Shown piece by piece: positions 7,839 to 15,424 of a stretch of 55,864 nucleotides of DNA (positions within the stretch are counted from its first letter, which is position 1; every line of letters starts with the position of its first letter). The stretch lies in contig DRGL01000013.1 in NCBI GenBank assembly GCA_011050085.1, positions 1 to 55,864 on the forward strand, written 5' to 3'. The position numbers were made by a program, and so were the translations under genes. The stretch is from Pricia antarctica (GTDB lineage: Bacteria > Bacteroidota > Bacteroidia > Flavobacteriales > Flavobacteriaceae). The notes below the pieces were generated by a model, which did not search any database, was not told the origin of the DNA, and saw only the letters and a program-made list of their open reading frames with translations.

Positions 7839-7867
7839 TTGCATATTTTGTTAAATATAGTTATATT
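7839..7867 (+). promoter_or_regulatory. Putative sigma70 promoter, TTGCAT class
   Basis: TTGCAT (7839-7844), a 17-nt spacer and TATATT (7862-7867). The same -35 hexamer with the same 17-nt spacing occurs at 38358, also preceded by AATAAAA. It would start transcription at about 7874, just before a small ORF, the Tat-signal gene and the 23S-like RNA. Confidence 0.45.
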
Positions 7868-7876
7868 CGGATTAAT

Positions 7877-8011
7877 ATGAAAACGATAATTGGCACAATC
7901 TCGATTCTAATCAATGGTATAAAAACATGCTTCAAGTCATGCAGAGACTATAATGTCATTATGGATGAAGTGGATAAATATATATGTTATGGTAACGAAA
8001 AAACCAATTAA
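7877..8011 (+). CDS. Small Cys-containing peptide, 44 aa
   Basis: ATG lies about 10 nt after the predicted -10 box, so the message would be almost leaderless, and there is no clear ribosome binding site. Four cysteines (CFKSC, YIC) and a basic centre. It overlaps the Tat-signal gene by 23 nt. May be a chance ORF. Confidence 0.3.
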   Translation: MKTIIGTISILINGIKTCFKSCRDYNVIMDEVDKYICYGNEKTN

Positions 8012-8213
8012 CAGACGAAATTTCCTCAAATACTTCACCGGCGGCTTGCTTGGCGCTGGACTTGTGCCGATGGTGGGCAAGGAAGATCCCGACGTTGCAA
8101 CTATGATAGATTTTGAGGGCAATGAATATCCGGTAGTTATAGAACCGATTGATTGGGACATGGCAAGAAAAGAATTAGCAGAGTTCTTTAAAATAGTAAA
8201 ATTACAAGGTTGA
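7989..8213 (+). CDS. Tat-signal microprotein, 74 aa
   Basis: Residues 8-22 read INRRNFLKYFTGGLL, a clear twin-arginine motif (RRxFLK) followed by a weakly hydrophobic glycine/leucine stretch (GGLLGAGLVPMVG), as in Tat export signals. The remaining 45 residues (acidic, with PVVIEPIDWDMARKELAEFF) would be exported or membrane-tethered after folding. The start at 7989 is chosen because it places the RR motif near the N-terminus; ATG 7953 is a longer alternative. Its stop lies inside the outer helix of the RNA that follows. Confidence 0.5.
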   Translation: MVTKKPINRRNFLKYFTGGLLGAGLVPMVGKEDPDVATMIDFEGNEYPVVIEPIDWDMARKELAEFFKIVKLQG

Positions 8214-8374
8214 ATGTGGGCTTAGAAGCAGCCACCATTTAAAGAGTGAGGTGGGCAGCCCTAAATAAATTGGGCGACCTCTGGCTTGAGACACAGCCAA
8301 TGTCGGAACGGTGTCAACCAACGTGTGTTGGCAGACTGTCCTCGCCTCTTTGGCGTAATAGCACACAATTTTGT
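8204..8374 (+). ncRNA. Structured RNA mimicking the 23S rRNA L11-binding (GTPase-associated) centre
   Basis: Bases 8214-8248 (ATGTGGGCTTAGAAGCAG, CCACCATTTAAAGAGTG) match the bacterial 23S rRNA segment of helix 43 and the start of helix 44 with one substitution as I recall the consensus. GGCGTAATAGCACAC (8352-8366) matches the helix 44 loop. ACAAGGTTG (8204-8212) pairs with CAATTTTGT (8366-8374), replacing helix 42 with unrelated bases. Between the two conserved parts is an insert of about 100 nt closed by GAGG/CCTC (8248-8251/8345-8348) and GGGCAG/CTGTCC (8253-8258/8336-8341). It holds hairpins 8259-8274, 8282-8299 and CCAAC-GTGT-GTTGG (8318-8331). Role unknown; an L11 decoy is one possibility. 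Confidence 0.75.
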
Positions 8375-8425
8375 AATGTTCTTTAAAATAAACAGCAACA
8401 TCAAGGTCAGTTGACCGAAATTCGG

Positions 8426-8480
8426 AGGCTGGCTATCTAAGAGATAATGTCTTAATATCTTTTAGGTGGTCAGCCTTTTT
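8426..8480 (+). terminator. Intrinsic terminator after the 23S-like RNA
   Basis: A 21-bp stem (8426-8446 with 8456-8476, all pairs Watson-Crick or G-U) with a 9-nt loop, followed by TTTTT to 8480. It lies between the structured RNA and the portal gene, so the RNA could be released as a discrete molecule. Two small inverted repeats precede it: GGTCA-GT-TGACC (8405-8416) and CCGAA-A-TTCGG (8415-8425). Confidence 0.7.
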
Positions 8481-8495
8481 GCGTTTAGGAGCAGA

Positions 8496-10577
8496 ATGGG
8501 ACTATTACAACAGACATTAGCCGCAAACAAGCTAATCGACCCCAACATTGCACGGGATAACCGGGTAACGCCCGCCATTGCGCACGTGAACGCTGGAATC
8601 ATGGGGCACGGAGTGGACCCGCTGGAGTCTATCGAATCGTTCCAGAAAACATACGCGACTATTACCTGGGTTTATGCTGGCGTATCTGCTATCCAGGATA
8701 ACATTGCCAAACTACCCATCCGCATATATGACCGACCGGCCACGGAAGATGACCGTATTGAGATTACCGATAATCCTAAATTTAAACTATTTGAAAAACC
8801 AAATCCATTCTCCTCCAGGTATTTATTTTGGGCAACAGTAGTTGGATCATTAGAATTAACTGGGGAATTGTTCGTAAACTTAGTTCGCGGCAATGAAAAC
8901 CAACCGCCACAAGCAATGATACCGCTCCGATCTGACCGCATTTCGATTGTCCCCGATCCCAAAGAGTATATTGGAGGGTATGTTTACAAGATTGGTGGTA
9001 TAGAGATACCATTTCAACCCTGGGAAATCTTTCATGTTGCATACTATAACCCAATAGACGATTATCGCGGCCAATCACCGTTACAGGCAGGTCGGAACGC
9101 TCAAATATTGGAACTCCATTCAGTTAATTGGGCGAAAGATTTTTTCAAGAGTGGAACCCGAGCGGCGGGGATGCTTACAATTGATGGGAAGATAGATCAG
9201 GAACAATTTAAGCGTCTCGAGAAGCAGTTTTCTGAAAAATATATAGGTCGGCAAAAAACAATGATATTGGAACAGGGTATGGATTTTACCCAAACGTCCG
9301 TGGCTCCCAAAGATGCTGACTTTTCCGGATTGCGTGACATGAATAAGGCAGAAATATTAGCCGTATTGGGTGTGCCTCCGCTTATGGTTATGGATTTAAG
9401 TGATTCGTCAGTGCTTCAAAACACCGAGATCCAGCGCAAGTTATTCTGGGAAGAAACGTTGATCCCGAAAATGACTATGTTCATGGACGAATATAATACG
9501 GAATTGTTACCGCTGTTCGGCGTTGATGGAGCGGTAGCTGAGTTTGACACGTCCGGCGTTGAAGCATTACAGGAGAACCGGAAAGAAAAGTGGAAACGGT
9601 ACTTTGAGGGATTCACCCGGGGTGCAATAACGCCCGATGAAATACGCCAGGACGTATTCGGCAAAGATCCTATCGGCGGCGCCACGATGACATCGACATA
9701 CCTGTCCATGAATGTATTACCGATCGGCGAAGATACAAGCGCATCGGAAAGAGCCGTTCAATTGATTGAGCGGAAATCACTCAAACAAAAAAAAGTCCGT
9801 GACCAGCAATGGAGGGCTTTTATTGCACGGGTTGTGCCGATAGAACGGGAGTTTGTGCTGGTGTTGGTTAAATTGTTCCGTGAGTTGGAAGAAGAAGTGT
9901 TGCGGAATTGGAACTCACAAAAAGATTTTGCCGGGCTGGTTAAGAAGTATAATCAGAAACCGGATTTTGGATTTGAGGCTTTGTTTAATACCGAAGAATG
10001 GGCTAAAAAGTTTAAGGATGCCGGGTTGCCGTTTCTATCTGAAGCAGTAAGAACAGGCGGCGCCTCTGTATTAGCCGATCTGGTCAGTGATCAGGTTTTT
10101 GATATGACTAACCCGTTCGTCACTGAAACAATTAGAACGCGATTAGATTTCTTTGGCACTAAAGTTATCGGTACCACTCAAAAGGATATTGTGAAGGCTA
10201 TAGCTGCCGGGTTAAAAGAAAATGAAACGATTGAGCAGATCGCTAAGAGATTAGAGCGTTCATTTGATCTGGCGGAGAAGTTAAGGGCGCCGAGAATAGC
10301 ACGGACGGAAGTTACCAGCGGATTTAATGCAGGCAACGTCAACGGAATGCAGCAAAGCGGTGTAGTTGATACCCATAGCTGGCTTACAAGCCGTGATGCT
10401 GATGTTCGCGACCCGGGACATACAAAAACAAGTGGCGGGGAGAATTTAGACGGATTTAGTGTGAGGCTGGGTGAAAACTTTCCCACGCATAGAGAATATT
10501 CGGGATCAACATCTGAATTTCCATCTGATTTTAATGAAAGATGTACAACAATTCCAGACAGAAAAGAATCCGCATGA
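8496..10577 (+). CDS. Portal protein fused to a MuF-like domain, 693 aa
   Basis: The portal forms the DNA channel at one capsid vertex and docks terminase. ATG 8496 is chosen because AGGAG (8487-8491) precedes it; GTG 8466 lies in the terminator stem. Residues about 1-390 fit HK97-type portals (ESFQKTYATITWVYAGVSAI near the start, then IEIPFQPWEIFHVAYYNP and PPLMVMDLSDSS). Residues about 590-685 (RIARTEVTSGFNAGN and an FPSDFNERCTTIP end) fit the MuF/SPP1 gp7 minor head domain, so the two genes are fused. The C-terminus PDRKESA is repeated at the end of the next gene. Confidence 0.85.
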   Translation: MGLLQQTLAANKLIDPNIARDNRVTPAIAHVNAGIMGHGVDPLESIESFQKTYATITWVYAGVSAIQDNIAKLPIRIYDRPATEDDRIEITDNPKFKLFEKPNPFSSRYLFWATVVGSLELTGELFVNLVRGNENQPPQAMIPLRSDRISIVPDPKEYIGGYVYKIGGIEIPFQPWEIFHVAYYNPIDDYRGQSPLQAGRNAQILELHSVNWAKDFFKSGTRAAGMLTIDGKIDQEQFKRLEKQFSEKYIGRQKTMILEQGMDFTQTSVAPKDADFSGLRDMNKAEILAVLGVPPLMVMDLSDSSVLQNTEIQRKLFWEETLIPKMTMFMDEYNTELLPLFGVDGAVAEFDTSGVEALQENRKEKWKRYFEGFTRGAITPDEIRQDVFGKDPIGGATMTSTYLSMNVLPIGEDTSASERAVQLIERKSLKQKKVRDQQWRAFIARVVPIEREFVLVLVKLFRELEEEVLRNWNSQKDFAGLVKKYNQKPDFGFEALFNTEEWAKKFKDAGLPFLSEAVRTGGASVLADLVSDQVFDMTNPFVTETIRTRLDFFGTKVIGTTQKDIVKAIAAGLKENETIEQIAKRLERSFDLAEKLRAPRIARTEVTSGFNAGNVNGMQQSGVVDTHSWLTSRDADVRDPGHTKTSGGENLDGFSVRLGENFPTHREYSGSTSEFPSDFNERCTTIPDRKESA

Positions 10578-11467
10578 AAAGCAAATTTAACATAACAGAA
10601 GCTAAACTAAAAGATCTTTATTTAGACAAGGGCTTGACTCGGAAAGAGACAGCTAAATATTTTGGCTGTTGCGATGCTTATTTGAAGGTATTTATTAGAA
10701 AGTGGAAGCTATTTAAAAAAGTTTATGTTCTACCTCTTAAATTAGATAGAGATTGGTTATATCGGAAAGCTGTCATTGAGAATATGACAGGAAAGGAAAT
10801 AGCAGACATTTTAGGTTGTCGCAATACTGCTATAAACGATCATCTAAGGAAACACAATATCCCAGTAAAAAAAGCAGGCGGCCAATATCTCGGTCTTGAT
10901 GTAGATGAAATTCGCCGCCTATATGAAGTTGAAGAATTGACTACATCAGAAATTTGTGAAAAGCTAAAGATAAGCGCTGGAGCACTGTCCGTGTTTATGA
11001 ATAAACATGGCATCAAAGCGAGATATTATTCGAGGCAAGAGGGGAGATTGTATAAATTAGTGACAGAGGTTTTTCCAAGGGCGATATACAACAAGAGAAT
11101 GAAAGTTTGTGGTAAGGTTCGGTGTCCTGACATTTTGATAAAGAAACATAAGATCATAATTGAATACGATGGACTGGCATGGCACCAATTGCCGGAAGAC
11201 AAGCAGCGTGATTTTGAATTTATAAGTGAGGGATATAAGATTATCCACTATCAAGAATATATACCAACACTTGACGAACTAAAGACAGATTTAGAGCGGA
11301 TAATTAATTCTAAAAGCAAATTATCGGGGTATGTTTATAAACAAAAAGGCAAGGATATAACTTTTTTAATAGATATGTCATCTTCATATAGGGCGTTAGC
11401 TAAAACCCTAAAAACGACACATCGGAGTTTTTTTGATTACGTGCCAGATCGCAAGGAATCAGCATAA
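10574..11467 (+). CDS. Homing endonuclease with HTH repeats and EDxHD/Vsr-like nuclease, 297 aa
   Basis: ATGA overlap with the portal stop. Three helix-turn-helix-like repeats (residues about 5-45, 60-98 and 112-148; GLTRKETAKYFGC, MTGKEIADILGCRNTAINDH, ELTTSEICEKLKISAGALSV) precede a nuclease region at 184-228. That region contains CPDILI, IIEYDGLAWH (E197, D199, H204) and RDFEFISEGYKIIHYQE, like Vsr/EDxHD endonucleases. The last seven residues PDRKESA repeat the portal C-terminus with different codons, so the gene appears to have inserted at the portal 3' end and taken over the old end as its own tail. Confidence 0.75.
   Translation: MKSKFNITEAKLKDLYLDKGLTRKETAKYFGCCDAYLKVFIRKWKLFKKVYVLPLKLDRDWLYRKAVIENMTGKEIADILGCRNTAINDHLRKHNIPVKKAGGQYLGLDVDEIRRLYEVEELTTSEICEKLKISAGALSVFMNKHGIKARYYSRQEGRLYKLVTEVFPRAIYNKRMKVCGKVRCPDILIKKHKIIIEYDGLAWHQLPEDKQRDFEFISEGYKIIHYQEYIPTLDELKTDLERIINSKSKLSGYVYKQKGKDITFLIDMSSSYRALAKTLKTTHRSFFDYVPDRKESA
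11444..11467 (+). repeat. Second copy of the portal gene 3' end (encodes PDRKESA-stop)
   Basis: Encodes PDRKESA and a stop, as does 10554-10577, but five of the eight codons differ (GAC/GAT, AGA/CGC, AAA/AAG, TCC/TCA, TGA/TAA). Identical protein with diverged DNA points to an old portal end left downstream of the inserted endonuclease gene and a recoded replacement upstream. Confidence 0.65.
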
Positions 11468-11598
11468 TGTGGACAAAAATAAAATTGCTTATTAAGTGGT
11501 GGGATAATGAACAAAGTAAATTATGTCCCCATTGTGGCTATTGTTGTAATAATAACAGTGTGTCTTGCACGCCACCAATAGAAGAAATCAAACAATAG
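11467..11598 (+). CDS. Zinc-ribbon-like protein, 43 aa
   Basis: TAATG overlap with the endonuclease stop. Hydrophobic/basic start (MWTKIKLLIKWW), then CPHCGYCC and a later cysteine. Short phage proteins with one CPHC knuckle are frequent in this window. The absence of a strong ribosome binding site fits coupling. Confidence 0.45.
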   Translation: MWTKIKLLIKWWDNEQSKLCPHCGYCCNNNSVSCTPPIEEIKQ

Positions 11599-11606
11599 GT
11601 GATAAC

Positions 11607-12689
11607 ATGGACAAAGATAACTTAAAGGCTCAAATGCAGGAACGCCTTGAGAAACTTGTAACAGATCCCGGGTCATATTATCCAAAGACTAAATATAAAG
11701 TAGCGGGTCAAGTCTCTAAGGCTAATGATGATGGATCGATAAATTTCCATCTTATCACCGACGATCTCGATCGGGAAAGTGAGGTTTTATTGCCAATGGG
11801 TGCGGTGCTGGACAACTGGAAGAAAAACAATGTCTGGCTATGGGCACACAACATCGAAGCGTGGGGAGGCTTGGAACGTCCTCCTATTGGCAAGATAAAC
11901 ATCAACACCATTGAGCAGACAGAGCATTTTCTTGGCATTGATGTATTCTTTGACGAAAAGAACGATGAATTTGCTAAGATGGTAGCAGCTAAACACCGGG
12001 ACGGCTTTTTAAATGCTACTTCAGTCGGATTTATACCAATTACAGTCAGCACTGATACGGTTAAACCAGACCAAAAAGGCGTTACTTTTGAGAAATTCGA
12101 AGTTTTAGAGGGCTCAAGTGTTCCAATACCGGCAAATCCGGCAGCATTACAACAGAACAATTGGGGCGGTTTTGTTGATGACTGTAAGAGATTTGGATTT
12201 AGCAATATTAATATGAAAGCCTGGATGGAAATGGCTGGCTGGACTGCCGAACAAATCAAAGATGGTTTACCGAACGATAGTCTAACCTTGGTGATTCCTT
12301 ATGAAAAAGAAACCGTTACAGCCCCCGAAGGCTATGAAATTACTGACATTTCCGATGAAGAAGCAGAGAAACAGAAACCTAATGATAGTGAGGCCGTTGT
12401 TGAAATTGATAACGGCGAAAAGAAATTTGATGCAATAGTAACCTCTGAAGTTGTAGATAAAATTATAGAAACCTGGAAAAAATTAGCCGGCAATGGGCAG
12501 TCTACGCTTGAAATTGAGACTAAAGTCATAAAGGCGATTACGAATTTAGCAGAACCACCTAAAGAAACAGACAACACATATAAATTAATCATAGACGAGT
12601 TAAACTCGATTAACATTCACGACAAACCAGACGCAAGTAAATTAATATTAACCGAATTAGAAGGAATAAGAAATACTCTGAAGTCTTAA
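11607..12689 (+). CDS. Prohead maturation protease, HK97/U35-like, 360 aa
   Basis: Cleaves scaffold/delta domains of the capsid during head maturation. Family hallmarks: H81 in LWAHN, S139 in LNATSVGFIP and the downstream LEGSSVPIPANP (168-178). The start at 11607 (MDKDNL) follows a weak AGGTG; an upstream ATG at 11565 is inside the previous gene. The protease domain ends near residue 215. The rest (about 145 residues, acidic and helical) may act as a scaffold-like extension, a known arrangement in phages without a separate scaffold gene. It lies immediately before the major capsid gene, as usual. Confidence 0.88.
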   Translation: MDKDNLKAQMQERLEKLVTDPGSYYPKTKYKVAGQVSKANDDGSINFHLITDDLDRESEVLLPMGAVLDNWKKNNVWLWAHNIEAWGGLERPPIGKININTIEQTEHFLGIDVFFDEKNDEFAKMVAAKHRDGFLNATSVGFIPITVSTDTVKPDQKGVTFEKFEVLEGSSVPIPANPAALQQNNWGGFVDDCKRFGFSNINMKAWMEMAGWTAEQIKDGLPNDSLTLVIPYEKETVTAPEGYEITDISDEEAEKQKPNDSEAVVEIDNGEKKFDAIVTSEVVDKIIETWKKLAGNGQSTLEIETKVIKAITNLAEPPKETDNTYKLIIDELNSINIHDKPDASKLILTELEGIRNTLKS

Positions 12690-12739
12690 AGGCTCATACA
12701 GGCTTAAAAAGTCTAATATTGAAGTTTGGAGTAATTAAA

Positions 12740-14263
12740 ATGACACCCGAAGAGATTAAAGCACAAAACGAAGCGGTATTAAAAGCCGTTCACGATCTAA
12801 AAAGCACCGTTGATAAAGCAACCGAGGAAAAAGCTATCAACGATACTTTAGTTCAGGAATCACTGAAAAAGCAAGGGGAAGACATTCTTGTAATGCAGAG
12901 AGAGACAGCGGAGATTAAAAAACTGGCGGAAGCAACTACCATCGAAAGAGAAGAGGAATACAAAACCAACTTAAAACCGATCTTCGCAAGCAAGTCCGCC
13001 GGTGCATCTCTGCAAAGTTTATACAGCGTAGATATGACCGATGCGCCTGTAACTGATCACATGGTTGCCCGGAAAATGTTATATGCGCCACGAACATCGT
13101 TTGATTTAAAATCGCGAAGTTGGAAGCTGGGAAAATCTTACGATGGGTTCGAAGACATTATGGATCTTCAGGACACCGTGTATTTTGCGGGTCAGGCGAT
13201 AGCTGAAAAGACTAAACGTCCCTACATGGATGTTGTCAAAGGTTTAGACACTTTTAACCTGCTAAATGCTGAAATCAGAGGCAATTCCGAGCTGTCAAAG
13301 GCTCTGGATACTTCTGACACATCCAGTTTTATCCCGACTCAGTTTTCCGCCCGGTTATTGGATGACGTTCGGTTGCAATTGAAAGTTGCGGCTTTATTCG
13401 GTCGTTTATCTCTGCCGCGGAGTCCTTTTACCAACCCAGCACGCGGAACTAGGATCACAGCGTATTTAGTCGGAGAATCAACATCTAATTCTTCAACTAA
13501 AATACCTACCAGCGACCCGCCAAGCCGGAATGTGACCTGGACAGCGATTAAGTTCGCCGTAAGGAATGTATTCAGCGATGAATTAGCTGAAGATTCAATT
13601 GTTCCAATCATGCCATGGGTCAGGAGTGAATTAGTTCAGGGCATGGCCGATGCGGAAGAAGATTCTTGTATTAATGGCGATGATCAAACAACCCATCAGC
13701 ATTCAGATGTAACGGCTGCAACCGATCGCAGGAAAGCATTTGATGGGCTACTGTTACATTCCGGTGGTTCAAGCGGTGCTGCTGCTGTTAGTCTTGCAAC
13801 TTATTCTATAGCTAATATGCGATCAATCCGGAAAGCAATGGGACGTTTCGGGGTCACTTCTTCAAAGCTGGCCTATATCATGTCAATGTCATCTTATATC
13901 ACGGCTTTGAGCCTTGATGAAGTCGAGACAGTCGATAAGTTCGGCCCGATGGCAACGATATTAGCCGGTGAACTCGCAAAAGTTGACGGAACCGGGATTG
14001 TTGTATCGGAATTTGTTCGTAACGATTTGAACGCTTCCGGCGTTTATGACGGTGCAACAACTACTAAAACAGAAATATTCTTGGTTCACACTCCGTCGTT
14101 CTTGTGGGGCGATGTTGGTGCGGCGAAAAGTGAGACTGCCCGGGATATTGAAACCGGTCAAACTGTTGTTGTAACTTCCCGCAGAACCGATTTCCAGCAA
14201 ATACATAGTCCCGCGTCTTCCGGAGAGGAAACGGTTGGGCTGGGTTATAATATCGCATCGTAA
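12740..14263 (+). CDS. Major capsid protein, HK97 fold, 507 aa
   Basis: Forms the icosahedral shell. Residues 1-75 are a charged coiled-coil delta-like domain (MTPEEIKAQNEAVLKAVHD...), normally removed by the maturation protease encoded just upstream. The body has HK97-type features: SSFIPTQFSARLLDDVR, an E-loop-like section around RGTRITAYLVGESTSNSS, SDELAEDSIVPIMPWV, and a long P-domain helix SIANMRSIRKAMGRF. ATG 12740 is chosen over TTG 12719 because TTTGGAG precedes it. Length is typical for this class. Confidence 0.88.
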   Translation: MTPEEIKAQNEAVLKAVHDLKSTVDKATEEKAINDTLVQESLKKQGEDILVMQRETAEIKKLAEATTIEREEEYKTNLKPIFASKSAGASLQSLYSVDMTDAPVTDHMVARKMLYAPRTSFDLKSRSWKLGKSYDGFEDIMDLQDTVYFAGQAIAEKTKRPYMDVVKGLDTFNLLNAEIRGNSELSKALDTSDTSSFIPTQFSARLLDDVRLQLKVAALFGRLSLPRSPFTNPARGTRITAYLVGESTSNSSTKIPTSDPPSRNVTWTAIKFAVRNVFSDELAEDSIVPIMPWVRSELVQGMADAEEDSCINGDDQTTHQHSDVTAATDRRKAFDGLLLHSGGSSGAAAVSLATYSIANMRSIRKAMGRFGVTSSKLAYIMSMSSYITALSLDEVETVDKFGPMATILAGELAKVDGTGIVVSEFVRNDLNASGVYDGATTTKTEIFLVHTPSFLWGDVGAAKSETARDIETGQTVVVTSRRTDFQQIHSPASSGEETVGLGYNIAS

Positions 14264-14278
14264 CAGTAAAAAAAGTGA

Positions 14279-14346
14279 AGCGTAAAACGCTCCTATTTAT
14301 GGAGTTGGTAGTGCTGCCCGCAAAAATAGAGGGGCATGAGCCCAAC
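14279..14346 (+). ncRNA. Structured intergenic RNA element 1 (after capsid gene)
   Basis: About 110 nt without a gene. It contains AGCGT-AAA-ACGCT (14279-14291), CTCC-TATTTAT-GGAG (14290-14304) and a larger stem GTTGG/CCAAC (14304-14308/14342-14346) enclosing TGCCC/GGGCA (14315-14319/14332-14336). The motif TTTATGG.GTTGGTA recurs in element 2 at 16483. No U tract follows, so it is not a simple terminator; it could be a processing or attenuation element tuning expression after the capsid gene. Confidence 0.5.
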
Positions 14347-14372
14347 AAAGTAAAAAATAAGGAACAGGAACA

Positions 14373-15422
14373 ATGGGTAACAATTTAATGAACCTTTTGA
14401 AAACGAATCAGCCGGGCGTTTCATTGTCTATCGCTGATTTAATCGGCCCACGCGGGATGAACGATACAAGCGGTAATGCTTCCGGCTACAAACAGGCTGT
14501 TGAGGAATTGCAAAGAGCCGCAGGCATTAATCATATCGTTCAGATCAACGATTGCGAAACGCAAACAGACTGGACGGAAAGTGACAACGGAACATTCGAT
14601 CGCGCTGTTGGCAATGCCGGCGTAAAAGTTGGCACTAACTCTCTGAAACTTACGGCCACAGCGTCAACAGACAATACTCAGTATGTTGAAACAGTATTAA
14701 TCAATGAATCAACATACGTTCCTAAAACCGCTGATGGTGAACGGCAAATGGACTGGAGAGACACCGATTATATCGGTTTTTGGCAACACGCCGTTCAAAG
14801 TGCCGAATACGGAACAGCCGGGGAGATGCAGTTTGCAATTATGAATAATGGAGTGTTGTCGGATAAAACCGAGATCACCGGTAACGTCACAACTTCTCAT
14901 GCCTGGTTTCAGATCGACATATCGGGCTTTAGTCGTGATAAAGTCGAAGCTATCCGGTTTTACTCGAATAACACCAACACCGCTGAAGATTTTTATGCTG
15001 ATAACATCATTCGGTATAAATATGCTTTAGGCGGTGCTCCCATATTTGGTTCATACTACTATATCACTTCCGGGACTACCCTTACGGAAGGTAACGGCGT
15101 GAAATGGGGCATTGCAGGATTAACGGTGGCAAGTGCAACTGAGGCTGTGGTTGATTTAGGCCCTGCTTTCTTAGGTGGTGCTACAGCTACAGGAACCGCC
15201 GCAAGGAACGTTTATGCACAACTGCCCGGCAAGTTCATCTTTATGATGAAAGCCTCTACAACTAATACTGCCGGCGCCGGGGTGCAATTTGCCGGAGCAA
15301 CCACCGTTGAAGATGGTGACGCTGGCAACTTTGAGCATTCATTTGCAAAAGCTCTTGAGGCCGCTGGTGAGACTGGTGATTGGATTTTTTGTATTTATGA
15401 TACAGCAGGTCAGGAGGTGTAA
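14373..15422 (+). CDS. Head decoration/fibre-like protein A, 349 aa
   Basis: Beta-rich protein with a jelly-roll-like carbohydrate-binding style domain at about residues 55-215 (NDCETQTDWTESDNGTFDRA, DIDISGFSRDKVEAIRFYSN-type strands) and a glycine/threonine-rich C-terminal domain. The next gene is a same-length paralogue, clearly alike along the whole length. Position directly after the capsid gene suggests capsid decoration, possibly binding surface polysaccharide (inference). Strong expression is expected; ribosome binding site AAGGAACAGGA. Confidence 0.65.
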   Translation: MGNNLMNLLKTNQPGVSLSIADLIGPRGMNDTSGNASGYKQAVEELQRAAGINHIVQINDCETQTDWTESDNGTFDRAVGNAGVKVGTNSLKLTATASTDNTQYVETVLINESTYVPKTADGERQMDWRDTDYIGFWQHAVQSAEYGTAGEMQFAIMNNGVLSDKTEITGNVTTSHAWFQIDISGFSRDKVEAIRFYSNNTNTAEDFYADNIIRYKYALGGAPIFGSYYYITSGTTLTEGNGVKWGIAGLTVASATEAVVDLGPAFLGGATATGTAARNVYAQLPGKFIFMMKASTTNTAGAGVQFAGATTVEDGDAGNFEHSFAKALEAAGETGDWIFCIYDTAGQEV

Positions 15423-15424
15423 TT

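Noticed and set aside
8204-8374. A true 23S rRNA gene or a captured rDNA fragment
   Set aside because: Only the L11-binding core is present, split by a 100-nt structured insert, and the closing helix uses non-rRNA bases. The flanks are phage genes.
10574-11467. Group I or group II intron carrying the endonuclease
   Set aside because: No intron catalytic core or splice-type boundaries were seen. The upstream gene ends in its own stop codon and the endonuclease overlaps it directly.
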